6,869 nt of DNA, taken from the NCBI GenBank assembly GCA_963975495.1, contig CAXBID010000206.1, positions 1-6,869 on the forward strand, written 5' to 3'. Below the pieces are notes generated by a model that had not been told where the DNA came from, did no database searches, and was given only the letters and a program-made list of their open reading frames with translations. This document shows, piece by piece, positions 1 to 6,869 of this stretch. Source of the stretch: CAXBID01 sp963975495. Lineage in GTDB: Bacteria; Bacteroidota; Bacteroidia; Flavobacteriales; Flavobacteriaceae. Each line of letters opens with the position of its first letter. The first letter of the stretch is position 1. The position numbers and the translations under genes were made by a program.

Positions 1-2843
1 GTAATTATAGTATCAGTGTTAGTAATAATGCGGTGCTTATTTATAGTTATATAGGCTTTGTGACTAAAGAGATTTCCACAGCATCCCAAAGCGTTATCAA
101 TGTCACATTAGATACTGATGCTAGTGCGTTGGACGAAGTTGTGGTTGTAGGTTATGGCTCTCGTAAAAAAAGTGATATTACAGGTGCAGTATCTTCAGTA
201 AAATCTGAAGAACTTAATGCATTCCCTTTACTGAACGCAGAACAAGCGCTTCAAGGACGTGCAGCTGGTGTAGTTGTTCAATCTAATAACGGTGGTGAGC
301 CTGGAGCGCCCATCAACATAAAAATTAGAGGAAATACTTCTATTAATGCAAGTAGTGCTCCGCTTATTGTTGTAGACGGTTTTGTTGGTGCAGTTATGCC
401 ACAGCCAAATGACATTGAGTCTATGGAGGTTTTAAAAGATGCATCCGCAACCGCAATATACGGCTCTAGAGGTTCAAATGGCGTTGTTATGGTAACTACC
501 AAAAAAGGTAGAAGTGGTAAATTATCTGTTGAATTTAATTCTAATTATTCTGTTCAAAATACGTCAAATGAACTAGATTTATTAAATGCCGATGAATTTG
601 CAGCTTATCAAACAGCAGTAAATCCCGGTTATACTCCAGGATCTGCAAACACAGATTGGCAAGACTTATTGTATAGAACAGGGAGTACTCAGAATCATCA
701 ATTTTCTTTTTCAGGAGGAAGTGAAAACATAAACTTTTATGCTTCCACTACTTATTTTAAACAAGAAGGGGTTATTATAAACTCTGAATTTGAGAGAGCA
801 TCTTTCTTGTCAAATATTGATGCGCAAGTAACTGATAAATTGAAATTGGGTATGAACCTTTTTGGTAGTAGAGGTAATAAAGATGGAGTTCCTACACAAT
901 CAACTGGTGAAACCGCAAATGGTGGTGGAGATGATGTTGTTTCATTAATCTTCAGATTTTCGCCAGATTTAGGAATACAAGATGCTAACGGTTTAAATAC
1001 AGTTAACTCTATAGGCGATAATGTTGATAATCCGTATGCCATTGCTACTGAAGGTATAAATGAAACAAAAATAGATAATTATAGAGCAAACTTATATGCA
1101 AATTACGATATCTTAGAAAACCTTACTTTTAAAACTACTTTTGGTTTTAGTACAGCTAATGGAACCGAAGGAGTTTTTAGACCATCAACATTAATTACTA
1201 CAGCTGGTGGTAGTACAGGTGGAAGAGCAACAATAGAAAACTATAAGAGAACAACCCTATTGAGTGAGAATTACTTAACTTATAATAGAGAAATAGGGAA
1301 AGGGAATTTAACAGTTTTAGCAGGTTATTCTTATCAAAAAACTTCTACGGATAGATTTTCAGCAGGAGCTGAAGGATTTACTTCTGATTCTTTTTCTTAT
1401 TATAACTTAGGATCTGGTGCTACCCAATTAATACCAACATCATCTTTATCAGAATCAGAAATTCAATCTCAATTCGGAAGATTGAATTACGATTATGATG
1501 ACAAATATTTGTTAACAGCTACTGTAAGAAGAGATGGGGCATCTAACTTTGCTGCAAACGAAAAATATGCCATTTTCCCATCGGGTGCTGTAGGTTGGAA
1601 AATATCAAATGAAGACTTTTTAAAAGACAGTGAAACTATTTCTAGCCTAAAATTAAGAGCAAGTTATGGTGTAACCGGTAACCAGGCAATTGCTCCTTAT
1701 CAGTCATTAGCAAGTTTTGGTTCGGTTTTTACACCTGTTAATGGTGAAACTGTGATTAATGTTACGCCAAATCAAGTTGCTAATCCAGATTTAAAATGGG
1801 AATCTTCTTATCAAACAAATATCGGTTTAGATTTAGGTTTATTAAAAAATAAAATTTCTGTTTCTTTAGATTATTATAACATAGATACTAAGGATCTTAT
1901 AATAGAGGATGCCAGTCAACCACAATATTTAGGTTTTTTAACACCTGCCAGTTTAAGAAATGTAGGTGAAGTTAATAACAAAGGATTTGAAATTACTTTA
2001 AATACAAGAAATATAACTAATGAAAATTTTAGTTGGACTACAGATTTTAACTGGGCTACCAATAAAAATGAATTTGTTACCCTGTTAAATGGTCAAGATA
2101 TATTCCAAGATGCTTCCCCAGGTTATTTTAACATACCACGTACGCATGTTTTAAGAGAAGGTGAAGCTGTGGGTGTTTTTTGGGGCTTTGAATATCAAGG
2201 TGTTTACCAAGGAGGTGATTTACCGGAGGGTACAGCTATTTTATCGGGAGCTGCCGCAGGAGATCAATTATTTACAGATATAGATGGTGATGGAGATATT
2301 ACCCCTGGTGATGATCAAAAAATAATAGGAGATCCCAATCCGGATTGGACATTTGGTATTACAAATAATTTTACATACAAAAATTTTGATTTAAATATCT
2401 TTTTTCAAGGTTCTCAAGGTGGAGATATTATGAATCTTACAAATGTACAGTTGTTTAATGGAGATTCTAATGCGCTTACAGATGTATTAAACTCTTGGAC
2501 ACCAACAAATACAGATACAAACATACCTCGTGCCAAACTTAGAGGAAAACAAATTACTTCTCGCTTTGTAGAAGATGGTAGTTATATTAGATTAAAAAAT
2601 ATAGCTTTAGGTTATAATTTACCATCAGAGGTTGCTGAAAAGTTAGGTATGGATAATGTTAGATTATCTATTAGTGCACAGAATTTGTTGACTTTTACAA
2701 ATTATTCTGGTTTAGATCCAGAAGTGAGTTATTTTGGAGCTGGTGCTAGTGATAGCTCAGATAGTAATACATATAATGGATTTGATTTTGGAAATTACCC
2801 AACGGTTGAGTCTGTGAATTTCAGTGTTAATTTAAAATTTTAA
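1..2843 (+). CDS. susC: SusC/RagA-family TonB-dependent outer-membrane transporter, 5' partial
   Basis: Outer-membrane beta-barrel that imports oligosaccharides into the periplasm with TonB-ExbBD energy, in complex with the SusD lipoprotein encoded next. The frame is open to the left edge (first full codon at base 3), and the GTG at 33 is an internal valine, so the true start is upstream. The 946 visible codons compare with roughly 1000-1050 for the family; the signal peptide and most of the N-terminal carboxypeptidase-D-regulatory-like domain are missing. Seen in order: the end of that domain (LIYSYIGFVTKE), the SusC hallmark DEVVVVGYG (bases 132-158), then the plug with LQGRAAGV, IKIRGNTS, PLIVVDGF and DASATAIYGSRGSNGVV (to about base 515). 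Barrel strands follow, with an Asp-rich DIDGDGDITPGDD loop (2277-2315) and an aromatic C-terminal strand ending SVNLKF, the usual outer-membrane assembly signal. The family call is very secure. The transported glycan cannot be read from this protein. The symbol is used in the family sense, not to imply starch. Confidence 0.97.
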   Translation, partial: NYSISVSNNAVLIYSYIGFVTKEISTASQSVINVTLDTDASALDEVVVVGYGSRKKSDITGAVSSVKSEELNAFPLLNAEQALQGRAAGVVVQSNNGGEPGAPINIKIRGNTSINASSAPLIVVDGFVGAVMPQPNDIESMEVLKDASATAIYGSRGSNGVVMVTTKKGRSGKLSVEFNSNYSVQNTSNELDLLNADEFAAYQTAVNPGYTPGSANTDWQDLLYRTGSTQNHQFSFSGGSENINFYASTTYFKQEGVIINSEFERASFLSNIDAQVTDKLKLGMNLFGSRGNKDGVPTQSTGETANGGGDDVVSLIFRFSPDLGIQDANGLNTVNSIGDNVDNPYAIATEGINETKIDNYRANLYANYDILENLTFKTTFGFSTANGTEGVFRPSTLITTAGGSTGGRATIENYKRTTLLSENYLTYNREIGKGNLTVLAGYSYQKTSTDRFSAGAEGFTSDSFSYYNLGSGATQLIPTSSLSESEIQSQFGRLNYDYDDKYLLTATVRRDGASNFAANEKYAIFPSGAVGWKISNEDFLKDSETISSLKLRASYGVTGNQAIAPYQSLASFGSVFTPVNGETVINVTPNQVANPDLKWESSYQTNIGLDLGLLKNKISVSLDYYNIDTKDLIIEDASQPQYLGFLTPASLRNVGEVNNKGFEITLNTRNITNENFSWTTDFNWATNKNEFVTLLNGQDIFQDASPGYFNIPRTHVLREGEAVGVFWGFEYQGVYQGGDLPEGTAILSGAAAGDQLFTDIDGDGDITPGDDQKIIGDPNPDWTFGITNNFTYKNFDLNIFFQGSQGGDIMNLTNVQLFNGDSNALTDVLNSWTPTNTDTNIPRAKLRGKQITSRFVEDGSYIRLKNIALGYNLPSEVAEKLGMDNVRLSISAQNLLTFTNYSGLDPEVSYFGAGASDSSDSNTYNGFDFGNYPTVESVNFSVNLKF

Positions 2844-2867
2844 TCAATAATTTAAAAACATATAAAC

Positions 2868-4409
2868 ATGAAAATATATAAATATTTATTCTTATTATTG
2901 GTAGGTTTATCAATACTGGGATGTTCAGATTTAGAAGAAGAACCTATAGGGTTGTTAGCTCCAGATGGTTTTTTTAAATCTACAAAAGATATACAAACAG
3001 CAGTAAATGCCGCTTATGGGCATATGATCCATGAAGATTTTTGGGGAAGAAAAATATCTTTACCATTGATGTTACGTAGTGATATGGTAGCTATTGGCGA
3101 CCCAACAACATCAACACAAAGAATTGAGCATGATGACTTTAATGTTCCAACTGATAATGGCATGATTGAAGGTTATTGGCTTAGAACGTATCAAATTATA
3201 GCAGCTTCAAATCAGGCAATTGCTGGTGCAGAAGCTGTAGATGTAGCGGAAGAAATAAAAAATCCAGTTACCGCACAAGCCTATTTTACAAGAGCGTTTG
3301 CGTATTTTCATTTAGTAAGACAATTTGGAGATATTCCTTATATAACTGATCCGGTAACAGATTTAGCAGCAGCAAGTTCTATTAGCAAAACTTCAGTTGC
3401 CGATGTATATACAAATATTATTGCAGATTTAGAGTTTGCTAAAACATGGTTGCCAAATACACAAGTAGGGAGATCTTTACCTGCTAAATCAGCGGCTCAC
3501 GCTTATTTAGCTTTAGTGTATTTAACTATGGGAGATTATCCCAATGCCTATGCAGAAGCTAAAGGAGTTATTGATAATGAAGGGGTTTATAACTTAGGTT
3601 TAGAACCGGATTTTCAAGATTTATTTGATTCTTCTAAAATAGATAGTTCTAAAGAACCGCTATTTTCATTGGATTTTATTGGAGCTAGCGATGGAGATGA
3701 TGGTAGGGATTATCAAGCTGCATTAACGGGCCTTAGGGATGATGAGCAATATCCTAATGTAGCTGGAGGAGGCTGGTCTGTTGCGGTTCCATCTCTTGCT
3801 GTATATAATTCATGGGATGATGGAGATTATAGAAAAGCAGTGAGTTTTGATGCTACAGCAGTTTTTAATGGTATCGAAGTACCTTATACTGTTTTTAAGG
3901 AGAGTGGTGGTAGCGGTAGAGGTGTAAATCGTCCACATATTGCAAAATATACGCGGTTTAATGGGCCATCTGCTACCGGAAATGGTAGAGGGTCGCAGAA
4001 CAATTATTCTATGATGCGTTATGCAGAGGTGTTGTTAATTGCTGCTGAAGCATTGAACGAAGTAACTCCAGGGACTACAGAGGCAGATGGTTATGTAAAC
4101 AGAGTTAGAGATAGAGCAAGAAATGGTGCTTTAGGCTCAACACCTTCTACTTTTCCTGCTGATGTATCTGGATTATCGCAAGATGATTTTAGAACTATGG
4201 TTTTAGAAGATCGAAAATGGGAACTTGCTTTTGAGTTTAAGAGATGGTATGATATTGCTCGAAGAAAAATGGGGGCAGAGGTGTTTTCTGCTTCAGGTTT
4301 AGAAGGATTAAAGGAAAATTTTGATCCGAATCGAGATTACTTATATCCATTACTTGCTGATGAATTGGCTAGAAATCCTAACCTAGAGCCAAATAATCCA
4401 GGATATTAA
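2868..4409 (+). CDS. susD: SusD/RagB-family glycan-binding outer-membrane lipoprotein
   Basis: Surface lipoprotein that caps the SusC barrel and binds the incoming glycan. It has 513 residues, normal for the family, and is complete. The start is fixed by the signal peptide: MKIYKYLF, a hydrophobic core, then lipobox SILGC with lipidated Cys19. The next residues, SDLEEE, match the acidic export signal that sends flavobacterial lipoproteins to the cell surface. The N-terminal SusD-like half spans about residues 21-240 and contains RAFAYFHLVRQFGDIPYI (142-159) and a TPR-like helix pair (about 207-236). The RagB/SusD C-terminal half follows with RYAEVLLIAAEALNE (384-398), VRDRARNG (413-420), RKWELAFEFKRWYDIARR (449-466) and the typical ending NPNLEPNNPGY. 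The ATG lies 24 bases after the susC stop with no clear Shine-Dalgarno, only A/T-rich sequence, as is common in Bacteroidota. The two genes are almost certainly cotranscribed. Ligand specificity is not predictable from sequence. Confidence 0.97.
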   Translation: MKIYKYLFLLLVGLSILGCSDLEEEPIGLLAPDGFFKSTKDIQTAVNAAYGHMIHEDFWGRKISLPLMLRSDMVAIGDPTTSTQRIEHDDFNVPTDNGMIEGYWLRTYQIIAASNQAIAGAEAVDVAEEIKNPVTAQAYFTRAFAYFHLVRQFGDIPYITDPVTDLAAASSISKTSVADVYTNIIADLEFAKTWLPNTQVGRSLPAKSAAHAYLALVYLTMGDYPNAYAEAKGVIDNEGVYNLGLEPDFQDLFDSSKIDSSKEPLFSLDFIGASDGDDGRDYQAALTGLRDDEQYPNVAGGGWSVAVPSLAVYNSWDDGDYRKAVSFDATAVFNGIEVPYTVFKESGGSGRGVNRPHIAKYTRFNGPSATGNGRGSQNNYSMMRYAEVLLIAAEALNEVTPGTTEADGYVNRVRDRARNGALGSTPSTFPADVSGLSQDDFRTMVLEDRKWELAFEFKRWYDIARRKMGAEVFSASGLEGLKENFDPNRDYLYPLLADELARNPNLEPNNPGY

Positions 4410-4423
4410 TTAGTAGTATTTTT

Positions 4424-5599
4424 ATGATTAGAGTTAGTTGTTTTATTTTTGGGTTTGCACTACTTTTTATAGGGTGCAAGCCTGATTATAAAACTAAAAA
4501 TGAAAACCAAATAGGGATTGATAACCTTTTAGAAAAACGTTATAAGGAACTGTTGGAATATCCAGTTGATTCTCTGTCGTTTCCGCGTAGTATGACGCCT
4601 TCATCAGGCTTTATTAATAAAGTACCTTCAACAGATTGGACCAGTGGTTTTTTTGTTGGAAACCTTTGGCAGTTATATCAACTTACAGGAAATACAGCTT
4701 ATAAAGAACGTGCTAAAACATGGAATGCCTTTATGGAAAAGGAAAAATTCAATGACAGAACCCATGATATGGGTTTTAAGGTTTTTTCCAGTTTTGGAAG
4801 AGGCCTGGAAGTAGAAGACAACCAAGACTATAAAGACATAATCGTTCAAAGTGCAAAAACATTGAGCACCCGTTTTAACAAAACAGTTGGGTCCATTCGA
4901 TCGTGGGATTTTAACAGGGATGTTTGGGAGTTTCCAGTAATTATAGATAATATGATGAATCTTGAATTATTGTTTGAAGCCACAAAATATTCCAATGATA
5001 GTACCTATCATAAAATAGCGGTACAACACGCAAACACCACCTTAAAAAATCATTTTAGAGAAGATAATAGTACTTATCATGTTGTGGTGTATGATACCAT
5101 TACAGGCGCTGTAAAAGATAAGGTTACGCATCAAGGTTTTAGTAATCAGTCGGCATGGGCAAGAGGTCAATCTTGGGCAGTTTACGGTTATACTATGGTA
5201 TATCGTTACACAAAAGATAAAGCTTATCTTAAGCAAGCTGAAGCTACCGCAGATTTCTTTATTAATAACAAAAACTTGCCAGAAGATGGTATTCCTTATT
5301 GGGATTTTAACGACCCGAGTATTCCAAATGCGCCTAGAGATGTCTCATCGGCAACGGTTATGGCATCGGCATTAGTAGAGTTATATAGCTTTACTAAAAA
5401 TGAAGTGTATTTAAACTATTCTAAAAAAGTTTTAAACTCGTTAAATTCAAGCTATATATTAAGTTCAGAAGTAAATGCACCATTTATTTTAGACCATAGT
5501 ACAGGGAATTGGCCAAAAAATGATGAGATAGACGAACCTATTGTTTATGCAGATTATTATTATTTAGAAACATTATTACGGTTAAAAGATTTACAATAA
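4424..5599 (+). CDS. GH88 unsaturated glucuronyl hydrolase, lipoprotein
   Basis: Exo-enzyme that removes the 4,5-unsaturated uronic acid from the non-reducing end of oligosaccharides made by polysaccharide lyases. The family works by hydrating the C4-C5 double bond rather than by a classical Koshland mechanism. The 391 residues are typical of a single (alpha/alpha)6-barrel GH88. Family motifs visible: DWTSGFFVGNLWQLYQLTGN (71-90), HDMGF (114-118), IIDNMMNLELLFEA (173-186), SAWARGQSWAVYGY (243-256), RDVSSATVMASALVELY (305-321) and DYYYLETLLRL (377-387). By motif context Asp115 and Asp175 correspond to the catalytic Asp88 and Asp149 of Bacillus GL1 UGL; their spacing, 60 versus 61, agrees. The N-terminus carries a lipobox (LLFIGC, Cys18) followed by KPDYKTKN, which lacks the acidic surface-export signal, so I infer a periplasm-facing anchor. 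The ATG lies 14 bases after the susD stop, consistent with one operon. GH88 is favoured over the related GH105 because of the DWTSGFF and HDMGF motifs. Exact substrate (ulvan, glycosaminoglycan or other) is open. Confidence 0.93.
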   Translation: MIRVSCFIFGFALLFIGCKPDYKTKNENQIGIDNLLEKRYKELLEYPVDSLSFPRSMTPSSGFINKVPSTDWTSGFFVGNLWQLYQLTGNTAYKERAKTWNAFMEKEKFNDRTHDMGFKVFSSFGRGLEVEDNQDYKDIIVQSAKTLSTRFNKTVGSIRSWDFNRDVWEFPVIIDNMMNLELLFEATKYSNDSTYHKIAVQHANTTLKNHFREDNSTYHVVVYDTITGAVKDKVTHQGFSNQSAWARGQSWAVYGYTMVYRYTKDKAYLKQAEATADFFINNKNLPEDGIPYWDFNDPSIPNAPRDVSSATVMASALVELYSFTKNEVYLNYSKKVLNSLNSSYILSSEVNAPFILDHSTGNWPKNDEIDEPIVYADYYYLETLLRLKDLQ

Positions 5600-5637
5600 A
5601 AGTAGATAGATCAAGATAGAAACGAATTGCACTATGT

Positions 5638-5645
5638 TAATTTTG
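5638..5645 (+). promoter_or_regulatory. Candidate Bacteroidota -7 promoter box upstream of the GH2 gene
   Basis: TAATTTTG fits the Bacteroidota sigma-ABfr -7 consensus TAnnTTTG exactly. It sits in the 91-base gap between the GH88 stop and the GH2 start, which would place transcription start near 5652 and give a leader of about 40-50 bases. I see no good TTTG-type -33 element at the expected distance upstream (about 5610-5620), and such a short AT-rich motif can occur by chance. This is therefore a candidate for an internal promoter, not a firm call. Confidence 0.35.
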
Positions 5646-5660
5646 ATTGTCAAGATAATA

Positions 5661-5674
5661 AATCGATTTCGATT
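5661..5674. repeat. Short perfect inverted repeat in the GH88-GH2 gap
   Basis: AATCGA-TT-TCGATT is a perfect 6-base inverted repeat with a 2-base centre. It lies just downstream of the candidate -7 box and 16 bases before the upstream GH2 start codon, a position where an operator could act. It is not followed by a T-run and its loop is too small for a good hairpin, so it does not look like an intrinsic terminator. With arms of only six bases, chance is a real alternative. Confidence 0.3.
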
Positions 5675-5690
5675 GGAAATATAATTAAGG

Positions 5691-6869
5691 ATGAAATTTA
5701 AGATGTCAAAATTTAAAATAGCCACAGTTTTTGTGGTTTGTGTGATTGTATTTTTATATAATTCAAATGCTGCACAAAGTCAAGAAAGAAGTAAAGTAAA
5801 TATCAATAAAGAGTGGTCGTATTTAGAAAATGATTCTCAAAATTTAATTGAAATACAAAATACTTCAAATTGGACAACTCTTAATTTACCACATACTTGG
5901 AATAACGAGGACGTTACAGATGCTGAACCTGGTTACAGAAGAAATGCTAGTTGGTACAAGAAAAATATAGCAATTGTTACAGTAGATAAAAATCTATTGT
6001 ATCAATTGTATTTTGAAGGGGCAAACATTACCACTAAAGTTTATGTAAATGGTAAGGATGCTGGTGACCATATTGGAGGCTATTTAGGGTTTACTATTGA
6101 TATCACAGAATTTATTAAAAGTGGAAATAATGAAGTTTTAGTAAGAGTGGATAACGGGTATAATCCAGAAATAATTCCATCTCAAAAAAGCGATTTCTTT
6201 ATTTATGGTGGAATAACGAGAGATGTTTGGCTTCAAACAGTCGCTATAACACATATTGGTAACTTAAAAATAACAACGCCAAGCGTAAGTTTTAAAAGAG
6301 CTTCTTTACAGCTTAATGCATCAATTAATAATTTTAAAAAATCAGACAATTTAATATTAAAAGCAGCACTTAAAAACCCACAAGGAAAGGTTGTGGCAAC
6401 AAAAACATTTAAGAAACTAAGTGCCGATACGGAGATGGGTTTTTCTGAAATAAAAAACCCACAATTATGGGACACAAAAACACCAAATTTATATTCTATA
6501 ACCGTTACTCTATTACACAATAAAACTATTATAGATGAAATTGAAGATAAAGTAGGGTTTCGTTGGTTTGAGTTTAAAGACTACGGCCCTTTTTATTTGA
6601 ATGGAAAAAGATTGCTTTTAAGAGGAACACATAGGCACGAAGAACATGCAGGTGTTGGAGCCGCCATGAGCAATAAGCAGCATAGGGAAGATATGGAGTC
6701 CATCAAGGAAATGGGGGGCAATTTTGTGCGTTTGGCACATTATCCGCAAGATCCCGAAATTTATAAAGCCTGCGACGAATTGGGTTTGCTGGTTTGGGAT
6801 GAAATCCCTTGGTCTCGTGGTGGTGTAGGAAATGATGTTTGGAAAAGGAATACAAAAAATCAACTTAAA
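5691..6869 (+). CDS. Glycoside hydrolase family 2 (beta-galactosidase/beta-glucuronidase-like), 3' partial
   Basis: Exported exo-acting beta-glycosidase. The frame stays open from the ATG at 5691 to the right edge (393 codons), so the gene continues beyond. A signal peptide is visible: basic start, hydrophobic core IATVFVVCVIVFLY, and a likely signal peptidase I site after Ala27 (SNA/AQ); Cys17 lacks a lipobox, so a soluble periplasmic enzyme is inferred. Domains in order: the N-terminal jelly-roll sugar-binding domain (about 36-190, with LNLPHTWN, ASWYKK, VYVNGKDAG, GGYLGFTIDIT and YGGITRDVWL); an Ig-like beta-sandwich (about 192-295); and the start of the TIM barrel (from about 298, with FYLNGKRLLLRGTHRHEEHAG near its beginning). 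The stretch NFVRLAHYPQDPE...CDELGLLVWDEIPW (344-374) resembles GH2 signature 1. The catalytic acid/base (Asn-Glu) and nucleophile Glu lie downstream, so activity and substrate cannot be judged. An alternative in-frame ATG at 5703 gives a peptide four residues shorter with an equally good signal sequence. The gene follows GH88 after 91 bases, same strand. Confidence 0.93.
   Translation, partial: MKFKMSKFKIATVFVVCVIVFLYNSNAAQSQERSKVNINKEWSYLENDSQNLIEIQNTSNWTTLNLPHTWNNEDVTDAEPGYRRNASWYKKNIAIVTVDKNLLYQLYFEGANITTKVYVNGKDAGDHIGGYLGFTIDITEFIKSGNNEVLVRVDNGYNPEIIPSQKSDFFIYGGITRDVWLQTVAITHIGNLKITTPSVSFKRASLQLNASINNFKKSDNLILKAALKNPQGKVVATKTFKKLSADTEMGFSEIKNPQLWDTKTPNLYSITVTLLHNKTIIDEIEDKVGFRWFEFKDYGPFYLNGKRLLLRGTHRHEEHAGVGAAMSNKQHREDMESIKEMGGNFVRLAHYPQDPEIYKACDELGLLVWDEIPWSRGGVGNDVWKRNTKNQLK

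Noticed and set aside
33..35. GTG at 33 as the start codon of the SusC gene.
   Set aside because: The frame is open upstream to base 3 and encodes the expected end of the carboxypeptidase-regulatory-like domain (NYSISVSNNAV running into LIYSYIGF). The GTG is an internal valine and the real start is outside the window.
278..1042. Open frames on the - strand at 278-502 and 752-1042.
   Set aside because: They lie wholly antisense to the well-conserved SusC plug and barrel, and their translations show no recognisable domain.
5042..5236. Small - strand open frame inside the GH88 gene.
   Set aside because: Antisense to conserved GH88 core motifs, with no start context or domain.
5611..5657. TCAAGATA occurring twice (5611-5618 and 5650-5657) as a possible regulator-binding direct repeat.
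   Set aside because: Eight bases in AT-rich sequence, only two copies, and the second lies on or after the inferred transcription start. Not enough to call a site.
5634..5684. A 16-codon frame (MLILIVKIINRFRLEI) in the GH88-GH2 gap, as a possible leader peptide.
   Set aside because: Too short to separate from chance in AT-rich DNA, it overlaps the candidate -7 box, and it has no ribosome-binding site or attenuator-like hairpin.
5600..5690. Intrinsic terminator after the GH88 gene.
   Set aside because: No GC-rich stem followed by a T-run is present; the only palindrome has six-base arms, a two-base centre and no T tract.
6233..6863. - strand open frames at 6233-6520 and 6618-6863.
   Set aside because: Antisense to the GH2 frame, which runs unbroken from 5691 to the edge with family motifs throughout.

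Overview
The window looks like part of a polysaccharide utilization locus (PUL) from a member of the Bacteroidota, most likely a flavobacterium and plausibly marine. The evidence is a SusC/SusD pair, AT-rich DNA, AT-rich stretches without a clear Shine-Dalgarno before susD and the GH88 gene, a Bacteroidota-type -7 box (TAnnTTTG), and a SusD lipoprotein carrying the acidic post-cysteine export signal of this phylum. The genus cannot be fixed from the sequence alone.

Layout, all on the + strand: (1) bases 1-2843, the 3' part of a SusC-type TonB-dependent outer-membrane transporter whose start lies upstream of the window; (2) 2868-4409, a complete SusD-type glycan-binding lipoprotein; (3) 4424-5599, a complete GH88 unsaturated glucuronyl hydrolase with a lipoprotein signal; (4) 5600-5690, a 91-base gap, the longest non-coding stretch, with a candidate promoter and a small perfect inverted repeat; (5) 5691-6869, the N-terminal 393 codons of an exported glycoside hydrolase family 2 enzyme that runs off the right edge. 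The first three genes are separated by only 24 and 14 bases and look like one transcript. The fourth may be read through or have its own promoter.

Working model: SusD caps SusC and captures oligosaccharides at the cell surface, and SusC imports them using TonB energy. GH88 then removes the 4,5-unsaturated uronic acid left at the non-reducing end by a polysaccharide lyase, and GH2 removes a further beta-linked sugar (galactose, glucuronate or similar). The GH88 enzyme makes a lyase-cleaved, uronic-acid-containing glycan the likely target. Ulvan is my leading guess for a marine flavobacterium; glycosaminoglycans and other uronate polymers remain possible. No lyase, sulfatase, regulator, RNA gene, mobile element or CRISPR array is visible. 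I found no previously undescribed system: this is a recognisable PUL segment with a few details worth checking.
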